The notes under the pieces are model-generated. The model saw nothing but the letters and a program-made list of their open reading frames with translations, had not been told where the DNA came from and made no database searches. Positions 25,567 through 32,685 of a stretch of 64,000 nucleotides of DNA are shown here, in pieces. How positions within the stretch are numbered: position 1 is the first letter of the stretch; each line of letters begins with the position of its first letter. The DNA is from Pontibacter russatus (GTDB lineage: Bacteria > Bacteroidota > Bacteroidia > Cytophagales > Hymenobacteraceae). Both the position numbers and the translations under genes were made by a program. The stretch is taken from assembly GCF_009931655.1 (NCBI RefSeq), contig NZ_CP047984.1, positions 4,109,001 to 4,173,000 of the forward strand, given 5' to 3'.

Positions 25567-27279
25567 ATGGCGAACATAGCGGGAGACGCAGCAAAAAACA
25601 GGACCTACGATGCCATCGTGATTGGGTCTGGCATCAGCGGTGGCTGGGCAGCGAAGGAACTGACCGGCCACGGCCTCAAAACCCTTGTGCTGGAGCGTGG
25701 CAAAGACGTAAAGCATATAAAGGATTATCCCACCACCTCCAAAAACCCGTGGGAGTTTGAGCACCGCGGGCAACTGCCGGTCGAGGTGAAAAAACAGAAC
25801 CCGATTGTCAGCAAGTGCTATGCTTTTTATGAGGGCACAGAGCATTTCTTCGTGAAGGACGCCGAGCATCCCTATGTGCAGGAGAAGCCTTTCGACTGGA
25901 TACGGGGCTACCAGGTGGGCGGAAAATCATTGCTTTGGGCGCGGCAGACGCAGCGCTGGAGCGATTTCGACTTTGAGGGACCTGCCCGCGACGGCTTTGC
26001 CGTGGACTGGCCGATCCGCTACGCCGACATCGCGCCCTGGTACAGCTACGTGGAGAAATTCGCGGGCATCTCCGGTAACAGAGACGGCGTGCCCCAACTG
26101 CCGGACGGGGAGTTTCTGCCGCCGCACGAGATGAACTGCGTGGAGAGCTTTTTTCAGAAGCAGGTGGCCAGCAAGTACAAAGACCGCCAGGTGATTATGG
26201 GCCGCGCCGCGCATATAACCGCGCCGCAGCCCATACACCTGGAGCAGGGCAGGGCCAAGTGCCAGCACCGCACTATCTGCGAGCGCGGCTGTCCGTTTGG
26301 CGGCTACTTCAGCAGCAACGCCTCCACCATTCCGTGGGCAGCCAGAACGGGCCTCATGACCCTGCGCCCCGACTCGGTGGTGCATTCCATTATATATGAC
26401 GAGCAGAAAGGAAAAGCCACCGGGGTGCGCGTGATCGACGCCAACACCAAGGAGGAGATGGAGTTTTATGCCAACATCATTTTTGTGAATGCCGCCGCGC
26501 TGAACACGAACCTGATTCTGCTGAACTCCACCTCCAGCCGCTTCCCGAACGGCTTTGGCAACGACAACGGGCTGATGGGCAAGTACGTGGCCTTCCACAA
26601 TTACAAGGCCCGCATTTCGGCCGAGTATGACGGCCACCTCGACTCGACCACCGACGGACGCCGGCCGAACAGCCCCTATATCCCCCGCTTCCGGAATGTG
26701 TACAAGCAGGAGACAGACTTCCTGAGAGGCTACGCGGCCGGTTTCAGTGCCAACCGCAGAAGCGTCACCAACCAGGATGGCCTGGGCGCAGACCTGAAGC
26801 AGAGCCTGCTGAACCCGTCGCTGGGCGGCTGGTCGGTTGGCTCGCACATGATGGGCGAAACCATCCCGAAGGAAACCAATTACGTGGCCCTCGACAAGTC
26901 TCTGAAAGATCCTTACGGCATGCCGCAGCTCAAAATCTCTGTTGTTTATGACGAGAACGATGAGAAAATGACGAAGGATTACCTGGAGCAGATGACCGAA
27001 ATGTTCACGCATGCCGGCTTCACAAACATTCAGGCCACCAACACGGACCGGGCACCCGGCCTGGATATACACGAAATGGGCGGCGTGCGCATGGGCAAAG
27101 ACCCCAAGACATCGCTGCTGAACAAGTGGAACCAACTGCACGCCTGCAGCAACGTGTTCGTTACAGACGGCGCCTCCATGACGTCCACCTCCACGCAGAA
27201 CCCGTCCCTGACCTATATGGCCCTCACCGCCCGCGCCGCAGACCACGCCGTGCAGGAACTGAAGAAGAGGAATATCTAA
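25567..27279 (+). CDS. GMC family oxidoreductase (FAD-dependent sugar dehydrogenase)
   Basis: Flavoprotein of 570 residues that probably oxidises a sugar or glycoside hydroxyl. Seen: the FAD-binding AIVIGSGISGGWAAKEL (about residues 16-32), GYQVGGKSLLWARQTQRW, the Cys motif TICERGCPFGGYFSSNAS, and the C-terminal LDIHEMGGVRMGKDPKTSLLNKW and FVTDGASMTSTSTQNPSLTYMALTARAADH. The latter holds the GMC His/Asn active-site pair. No signal peptide: it would leave with the Tat subunit encoded seven bases upstream. Similar pairs include gluconate 2-dehydrogenase and glucoside 3-dehydrogenase; the cytochrome subunit of those enzymes is not in this window. Substrate remains open. Confidence 0.92.
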   Translation: MANIAGDAAKNRTYDAIVIGSGISGGWAAKELTGHGLKTLVLERGKDVKHIKDYPTTSKNPWEFEHRGQLPVEVKKQNPIVSKCYAFYEGTEHFFVKDAEHPYVQEKPFDWIRGYQVGGKSLLWARQTQRWSDFDFEGPARDGFAVDWPIRYADIAPWYSYVEKFAGISGNRDGVPQLPDGEFLPPHEMNCVESFFQKQVASKYKDRQVIMGRAAHITAPQPIHLEQGRAKCQHRTICERGCPFGGYFSSNASTIPWAARTGLMTLRPDSVVHSIIYDEQKGKATGVRVIDANTKEEMEFYANIIFVNAAALNTNLILLNSTSSRFPNGFGNDNGLMGKYVAFHNYKARISAEYDGHLDSTTDGRRPNSPYIPRFRNVYKQETDFLRGYAAGFSANRRSVTNQDGLGADLKQSLLNPSLGGWSVGSHMMGETIPKETNYVALDKSLKDPYGMPQLKISVVYDENDEKMTKDYLEQMTEMFTHAGFTNIQATNTDRAPGLDIHEMGGVRMGKDPKTSLLNKWNQLHACSNVFVTDGASMTSTSTQNPSLTYMALTARAADHAVQELKKRNI

Positions 27280-27316
27280 GCCAGGAAAAGGTATATAGTT
27301 CCTAAACCCATATGTT

Positions 27317-27862
27317 ATGCTTGATCGAAATTATGGAATGGGTTATCGAACAATACTGAAATCCAGCATTAGACTTTGTAGAAATAGTTTGGGAAACGTT
27401 CTCATTATAACTTCATTTCTGCTGGCTTCATGCAACTCGAAAGGTATAGAGCGGGAGCAGTATGAAAACGGGCGGGACTGGATTGTTGCTGAAACCTTGA
27501 ATGGTGAGCTTGACGGCAAAATGACAGTGTACTATGAAAATGGCGTTGTTAAGAATATCAGCCATTACAAAAATGATGTGCTGCATGGTGAGTCTAAGTG
27601 GTTTGATGAGAATGGTAATATTATCAGTATAGAGAATATGGTTGATGGTAAGGTAACAGGCGAGGCTATTGTATATTACCCCAATGGTAACACTAAGTCT
27701 GTGATACAGAAATGGGATAATAAGTTCCATGGCGCTTTCGTCAAGTTTTTCAGCAACGGGAAGAAGAAAATAGAAGGAACGATGCAACTTGGAAAACCAA
27801 TAGGTGAAATAACTTCTTATGATAGCCTTGGCAATGTTATCAGTGTATGCTTTTATATATGA
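27317..27862 (+). CDS. MORN-repeat (YwqK-like) lipoprotein
   Basis: Predicted lipoprotein of up to 181 residues: hydrophobic NVLIITSFLLASC with the lipid Cys at about residue 37, then four to five repeats of about 22 residues. The repeat core is GKMTVYYENGVVKNISHYKN, with variants HGESKWFDENGNI, TGEAIVYYPNGNTKS and HGAFVKFFSNGKKKIEG. These are the MORN_2 type of YwqK-like proteins, often found at cell surfaces and sometimes as antitoxin-like partners of polymorphic toxins; I see no toxin next to it. The gene is visibly more AT-rich than both neighbours. The true start may be Met8 (27338). Confidence 0.8.
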   Translation: MLDRNYGMGYRTILKSSIRLCRNSLGNVLIITSFLLASCNSKGIEREQYENGRDWIVAETLNGELDGKMTVYYENGVVKNISHYKNDVLHGESKWFDENGNIISIENMVDGKVTGEAIVYYPNGNTKSVIQKWDNKFHGAFVKFFSNGKKKIEGTMQLGKPIGEITSYDSLGNVISVCFYI

Positions 27863-27964
27863 TAGGTTCAGTACTTATATCTTAACATGATGGCGGGCTG
27901 CAAACCATGAGCGGGGCCGCTCGCGCCATATATCAAGTTTACTTCCAGAGGTTCAGCTACCACT

Positions 27965-28201
27965 TCAGAAGCGGCGTTTTTTCAGGGGCTCCAGCAGGTA
28001 AGAAAGGCCGTTGATCTTGATTTCGTAGAGGGTGGCCAGTTGCATGCCCAGCTTGCCCGCCGGGAAGCCCTCCCGCCGGAACCACTCGAGGTATGAAACG
28101 GGCAGGTCGCAGAGGAGCGTGTCTTTGTACTTGCCGAAAGGCATCCGGTGCTTCACCAGTTCCAGCAGAATTCCCGAGTCAGGTTGTGCGTGTTCAGCCA
28201 T
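27965..28201 (-). CDS. DUF3820 family protein
   Basis: 78-residue soluble protein of unknown function. The family core is plain: MPFGKYKDTLLCDLPVSYLEWFRREGFPAGKLGMQLATLYEIKINGL. DUF3820 members have been described as putative quorum-sensing-regulated virulence factors in Pseudomonas, with no biochemical role settled. It is followed on the minus strand by no other gene and lies 24 bases downstream of an acetyltransferase gene, so the two are probably one transcript. Confidence 0.88.
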   Translation of the reverse strand: MAEHAQPDSGILLELVKHRMPFGKYKDTLLCDLPVSYLEWFRREGFPAGKLGMQLATLYEIKINGLSYLLEPLKKRRF

Positions 28202-28224
28202 GGGAGAGAAGTTATATATAGTTG

Positions 28225-28689
28225 CTACAGCGATGCTGGTGCCGCCTTGGTCATTTCGATGTGGTCGATGCCGTCTTCGTCATATACCTCCCCGGACTGC
28301 ACAAAGCCGAAGGACTCGTAAAACTTCCGGGCATACAGCTGCGCGCCAATCTTGATGGGGCCGTTGCCATATAGCTGGTAGCAGGCGTCAATGGAGAAAT
28401 CCAGCAGTTGCCTGCCCACGCCTGTCCCCCGTACCTGCATGCTGGTGATGATGCGCCCAATCGACATATGGGAAGGGTAGGAGACGCCGGGGGGCACGAG
28501 CCGTGCATAGGCCACCAGGGTTTCTGCCTTGTAGAGCAGCACGTGGTGGCATTGCTGGTCTTTGTTGTCCGGGTCCAGGAACACGCAGTTCTGCTCCACC
28601 ACAAACACCTCGCTCCGCAGCCGAAGCAACACATACAGTTCCTGCAGCGTAAGCGCATCAAACTCTTTGCAAACTGTTGTAAGCGTCAT
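28225..28689 (-). CDS. ElaA-type GNAT acetyltransferase
   Basis: Acetyl-CoA-dependent acyltransferase of 154 residues. Seen: LYVLLRLRSEVFVVEQNCVFLDPDNKDQQCHH (the ElaA entry motif), ARLVPPG, the acetyl-CoA site RIITSMQVRGTGVGRQLLD, and ARKFYESFGFVQSGEVYDEDGIDHIEM. Substrate unknown. A -7 box (TATATTTG) lies 59 bases before the start. The DUF3820 gene follows on the same strand. Confidence 0.9.
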   Translation of the reverse strand: MTLTTVCKEFDALTLQELYVLLRLRSEVFVVEQNCVFLDPDNKDQQCHHVLLYKAETLVAYARLVPPGVSYPSHMSIGRIITSMQVRGTGVGRQLLDFSIDACYQLYGNGPIKIGAQLYARKFYESFGFVQSGEVYDEDGIDHIEMTKAAPASL

Positions 28690-28747
28690 GCTACATTATA
28701 TATAGACCTGCTGCGTCGGGCAGGCACCCGCGAGGTTTTCCCCGGTG

Positions 28748-28755
28748 CAAATATA
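28748..28755 (-). promoter_or_regulatory. Putative -7 box (TATATTTG) for the elaA-like gene
   Basis: Exact fit to TAnnTTTG on the minus strand, 59 bases before the ATG. No TTTG box is visible at the usual distance upstream. Confidence 0.4.
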
Positions 28756-28923
28756 CAGCCGCCGCTTTGCAGATGCTGCGTATCGGCTGGAAAGAAGCGG
28801 CAAAAGGGAAAAAATAAATTCGGCACGGCGATGGCTATATTTTTTCCCGGATACACGCATATAAATTATGTTTTTTCGGACATTTACGTAATTTCATGTT
28901 ATCACACACAATTAGACACTTTT

Positions 28924-29727
28924 ATGAACTTTAAGAAAATGAATCTCTTTGCCCTCTGCTTGCTGGTGCTGTGGGGGTTGAATGTTTTACCGGCCTATAG
29001 CCAGGCGAAAAAGGCCAGCTACCATCTCTTGAAAGTATATCACCTGGAAGATGAGAGCCAGGAAGCCGGTTTGGACAAATACCTGGAGCAGGCCTACCTG
29101 CCAGCGCTGCACCGTGCCGGTGTCAAGAATGTTGGCGTATTCAAGCCGGCCGAAAACTCACCTGCCAACGCCAGTGATACCACCCAACTGGTGTACGTAT
29201 TCATTCCGCTCACTTCTCAGAGCCAGTTTTTTAACCTGGATGAGACGCTCGCGAAAGACAAACAGTATCTTGCAGCCGGGAAAGAGTATATAAACGCAAC
29301 ACAGGACAAACCCCTTTATAGCCGCTTCGAGAATATCCTGATAGAAGGCTTTACCGGTATGCCGGGCACCAGCGTGCCCAAACTGAAAGGGCCAAAGAAG
29401 GACAGAATATATGAATTGCGCAGCTATGAGTCGGCCAGCGAAAAACTGCACCTGAACAAGGTGGACATGTTTAACAATGGTGAGGTCGAAATTTTTGACA
29501 ACCTCGGGTTCAACGCTGTTTTCTACGGACGTGTGCTGGCCGGTAGCAAAATGCCGAACCTGATGTACATGACTACCTTCGAAAACAAGGAAGAACGTGA
29601 TAAGCATTGGAAAGCGTTCAGCGCGGACCCTACCTGGAAAAAGATGAGCTCTGATCCGAAATACGCTAAAAATGTGTCTAAAAATGACACCTATTTTCTG
29701 TACCCTACAGATTATTCAGATTTCTAA
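28924..29727 (+). CDS. Exported NIPSNAP-domain protein
   Basis: Secreted or periplasmic protein of 267 residues with a signal peptide (MNLFALCLLVLWGLNVLPAYSQ). Two ferredoxin-like halves follow: one starts SYHLLKVYHLEDESQEAGLDKYLEQAYLPALHRAGV, the second KDRIYELRSYESASEKLHLNKVDMFNNGEVEIFDNLGFNAVFYGRVLAG, the NIPSNAP pattern. The C-terminal half carries the invariant TFENKEERDKHWKAFSADPTWKK. NIPSNAP proteins are dimeric alpha-beta barrels whose biochemistry is unsettled; in Bacteroidota they often sit near sugar-oxidation genes, as here. The start is chosen from the signal; the longer open frame upstream lies opposite elaA. Confidence 0.9.
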   Translation: MNFKKMNLFALCLLVLWGLNVLPAYSQAKKASYHLLKVYHLEDESQEAGLDKYLEQAYLPALHRAGVKNVGVFKPAENSPANASDTTQLVYVFIPLTSQSQFFNLDETLAKDKQYLAAGKEYINATQDKPLYSRFENILIEGFTGMPGTSVPKLKGPKKDRIYELRSYESASEKLHLNKVDMFNNGEVEIFDNLGFNAVFYGRVLAGSKMPNLMYMTTFENKEERDKHWKAFSADPTWKKMSSDPKYAKNVSKNDTYFLYPTDYSDF

Positions 29728-29853
29728 GCAAAGAAGCTACTGCTATTTTATATATAAAATTATATAAGTTGATTTTATATGTTAATTAGAAAGAGCTGGA
29801 TCAGGTAAGCTATATATACCAGGATTGCATTTTGTGTAATTTGATACTATGTA

Positions 29854-29886
29854 AAAGCCCGGGCTCCGTTGTAGAGACCGGGCTTT
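29854..29886. terminator. Bidirectional hairpin between convergent genes
   Basis: 9-bp stem AAAGCCCGG/CCGGGCTTT with a 15-base loop; T-rich on the plus side. It lies between the NIPSNAP gene and the convergent sugar isomerase-like gene. Confidence 0.7.
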
Positions 29887-29914
29887 CTCTTTATAGATGA
29901 AGTTTTGCCTGCGC

Positions 29915-30763
29915 CTATATACTCAGTTTCTGCAGGTAGTTGTAGTTGTGCTTCACACTCTCCATCGGGGCGCCGGCATATTCTTCCTGCTCCACAAAGA
30001 AGTACTTCATACCTGATTTGTCGGCCACCTGCAGCATTTTTTTGATGTCGATGGCGCCTTTGCCGAACTCCGTGCTCTCCTGTTTCGCCTTGTCCATGTC
30101 CTTCAGGTGCCACAGCGGGAAGCGGCCGGGGTAGCGGTTGAAATAATCCACTGGGTCGTTGCCTGTCAGGATGGCCCAGCCCAGGTCCATTTCCATTTTC
30201 ACCAGCTCGGGGTCGGTGTTGTCCAGCAGCACATCATAAAGCACCTGCCCGTTCTCTTTCTCAAACTCATACTCATGGTTGTGGTAGCCGAACACCATGC
30301 CCGCCTTTTTGCAGTCCTCAGCCGCCTTGGTAAACATATCCGCCACATGCTTGTAATTGGACACGGTCTGTCCGTTTGACGGCAGCGAGGAGCATATCAG
30401 GTAGTCCTGGCCTGTTTCGGCGGCGGCGGCCACGGTGCGGTCCCAGTCTTTGTCGATGTGTACGTGGCCGCTGCGCAGCGTCATGCCCAGGTCCTCGGTT
30501 ATCTTTTTGATTTCCTTCGGCTGCAGGCCATAGTACAGCCCCTTCTCGCTGCGCGCCGACTCCAGCTCCTTATATCCGATTTTGGCAAGCTGCCTCAGGG
30601 TGCCGGTGGCGTCGGCCAGCATCTCGTTCCGGACGGTGTACAGCTGGATGCCCACGTTTTTTATTTTGGTTTTCTCTGCTGCCACGGCCGCCAGGTTCGG
30701 GGCGAGGAGTGCGCCAAGGGCCAGGGCGCCTGAGCTTTTAAGAAAGTTGCGTCTTGTATTCAT
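29915..30763 (-). CDS. Tat-exported sugar phosphate isomerase/epimerase-like TIM barrel
   Basis: Xylose isomerase-like TIM-barrel protein of 282 residues. MNTRRNFLKSSGALALGALLAPNLAAVAAE is a twin-arginine signal. Mature motifs: NVGIQLYTVRNEM, VFGYHNHEYEF, VKMEMDLGWAILTGNDPVDYF, WHLKDMDK and YFFVEQEEYAGAPMESV; the Glu/Asp/His set that binds the divalent metal in the family is kept. It acts on sugars outside the cytoplasm, possibly on 3-keto or other oxidised sugars made by GMC enzymes (inference from known gene neighbourhoods). It lies 72 bases downstream of the propeller gene and is probably co-transcribed. Confidence 0.9.
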   Translation of the reverse strand: MNTRRNFLKSSGALALGALLAPNLAAVAAEKTKIKNVGIQLYTVRNEMLADATGTLRQLAKIGYKELESARSEKGLYYGLQPKEIKKITEDLGMTLRSGHVHIDKDWDRTVAAAAETGQDYLICSSLPSNGQTVSNYKHVADMFTKAAEDCKKAGMVFGYHNHEYEFEKENGQVLYDVLLDNTDPELVKMEMDLGWAILTGNDPVDYFNRYPGRFPLWHLKDMDKAKQESTEFGKGAIDIKKMLQVADKSGMKYFFVEQEEYAGAPMESVKHNYNYLQKLSI

Positions 30764-30835
30764 GGTTTCGGTTTTTGATTAGCTGCTATCGTTTTGGTTC
30801 TGTTATATAGGGGGGCGGTGCGGCGGCGGCCCCGG

Positions 30836-32386
30836 TTATTTGCTCTTTGCGGGAGATGTGTTCAAGGCTGCTTTGGTAAAGTCTGAGTTGCTGATGAAGG
30901 CCACCTTCTTGCTGTCAGGCGACCAGGAGGGCGTGTTGATGGTACCCTGGCCGCCATATACATAGGCAATCACTTTCGGCTCGCCGCCGCTCACGGGCAT
31001 CATGCGCAGGTACACGTGCTTGTAAAACGGGTGGTCGCCCGGCTCCACCTCCTCTTTCAGGAACGACAGGAACACCAGCCACTTGCCATCCGGCGACACA
31101 TGCGGAAACCAGTCGTGGAAGTCGCCGTTGGTGATGGCCTCCTGCTCGCTGCCGTCCGCTTTCATGCGCCAGATCTGCATCGGGCCATTGCGGTTGGAGT
31201 TGAAATAAATGTACTTGCCGTCCGGGGTGTACTCCGAGCCATCGTCCAGGCCTTTGGCTGTTGTCAGGCGCACTTCCTTGCCGCCTTTGGAGGGTATGCC
31301 ATATATGTCGAACTCTCCGTTGCGCTCTGCAGTATAGGTGAGCCATTTGCCGTCCGGCGACCAGCCGTGCAGGTAGGAGGGACCCTTCGGGGTGATTTGC
31401 TTGGGTGTTCCGCCTGTCACGGGCACGGTATATATAATGGAGCCGCCTAATTCCTCCACTCCGCTGCTCAGGCCCAGCATCTTGCCGTCGAAGGACAGCA
31501 CATGGTCGTTGTTGTTGTTCTTCACGGTGCCGGTGTTCAGTACTTTCGGTTGGCGGGTGGCAAGGTCGAAGGTGTACATCAGGCCGTCGCTGTTATATAT
31601 AAGGGTCTTGCCGTCCGGTGTCCAGTTGGGGGCCTGCAGTGATTTGGGCGAGGTATAGACAATCTCGCGGTCGCCGGTGCTTATGTCCAGGATCTCGAGG
31701 TTGCTGCCCAGGTACTGCCGGTACGGCACCAGATCGTCCGGGGCGGGCACCGTGATGCGCACGTCCTCAAAAATGCCTTTTTCCAGCACATCCTTGTTAT
31801 GCGAGCCCACAAACAGGCCCACATATACCTCGTCGCCGAGTTCCAGGTTTTGCACTTCCTCCGTCACGTACGGCTGCCCAAACTTCGCGACGCGCATGGT
31901 GTAGGTGTTGCCCTTCCGCTCCAGCTCAATCACATCCGCGCCTGTCAGGTCAGAACGCATCTCTTTGGTGCTGTCGCCTTTGGCCTCGCGGTACTGCAGC
32001 GAGGTAAGCCCGTCGCCATGCACCACGGCGTTTACATGCGGCGAGTTACCCGACAGGTCAGATCGCACCATCCAGCCCACTTTCCGGTGCGGGTCCACGC
32101 CCTCGCCCACCAACCTGGCGCGGGTGTAGAGGATAAAATCGCCGGGCATCTTTTTCCAGAGGTAGTGGAACTCGTCTTTGTCGAACCAGACGTTGTAGCC
32201 CGACCCGGCCACTTCGTAGGTGTCTGTTCCGGGTTTGTGGGTGGCGGAGCCCTTTTTCAGGACGGCGCCTATATCGGTGCTGCGGTCAAACGCGCCGATT
32301 TGCTTCTGCTGGGAGAAGGCCGGGGAACTTAGCAGGGCCAGCAAGGCCGCGCAGAGCAGGAATATACTGTAAGCGTTCTTTTTCAT
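30836..32386 (-). CDS. Exported TolB-like beta-propeller with N-terminal lectin-like domain
   Basis: 516 residues with a signal peptide (MKKNAYSIFLLCAALLALLSSPAFSQ). Residues about 27-215 look like a concanavalin-type (DUF1349-like) jelly roll: FHYLWKKMPGDFILYTRARLVGEG, KVGWMVRSDLSG. Residues about 230-510 are a PD40/TolB propeller with repeats of the type APNWTPDGKTLIYNSDG, LHGWSPDGKWLTYTAERNG, SEYTPDGKYIYFNSNRNG and PHVSPDGKWLVFLSF. It may bind a carbohydrate or its enzyme partner. It is upstream of the TIM-barrel gene on the same strand; the two look like one operon. Confidence 0.87.
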   Translation of the reverse strand: MKKNAYSIFLLCAALLALLSSPAFSQQKQIGAFDRSTDIGAVLKKGSATHKPGTDTYEVAGSGYNVWFDKDEFHYLWKKMPGDFILYTRARLVGEGVDPHRKVGWMVRSDLSGNSPHVNAVVHGDGLTSLQYREAKGDSTKEMRSDLTGADVIELERKGNTYTMRVAKFGQPYVTEEVQNLELGDEVYVGLFVGSHNKDVLEKGIFEDVRITVPAPDDLVPYRQYLGSNLEILDISTGDREIVYTSPKSLQAPNWTPDGKTLIYNSDGLMYTFDLATRQPKVLNTGTVKNNNNDHVLSFDGKMLGLSSGVEELGGSIIYTVPVTGGTPKQITPKGPSYLHGWSPDGKWLTYTAERNGEFDIYGIPSKGGKEVRLTTAKGLDDGSEYTPDGKYIYFNSNRNGPMQIWRMKADGSEQEAITNGDFHDWFPHVSPDGKWLVFLSFLKEEVEPGDHPFYKHVYLRMMPVSGGEPKVIAYVYGGQGTINTPSWSPDSKKVAFISNSDFTKAALNTSPAKSK

Positions 32387-32685
32387 ACGGAGGCGACTCG
32401 TTTATATACGCAATCAGGTAGAAGCGCAATTTTATTTAAGATAGACTATTTTTCCAGGATTCTATATATCAGACGACAAAATAGATGCATTACGCAAATG
32501 CCACGTTTCCGGCCTTGCATCCAACAATTTATATATCGCTTATATAGGACGGAACATGAGTACTGTTCTGAAGCAAGCCAGTCGAAATGCGAAAATATAA
32601 ACTCCGGCCATTTTGCTGCCAGTTCAGCGCTGCGAGTCGACTGCGTGGCAAACCTGAATAAACTAGCTGCAGTTTCCCAGGGATT

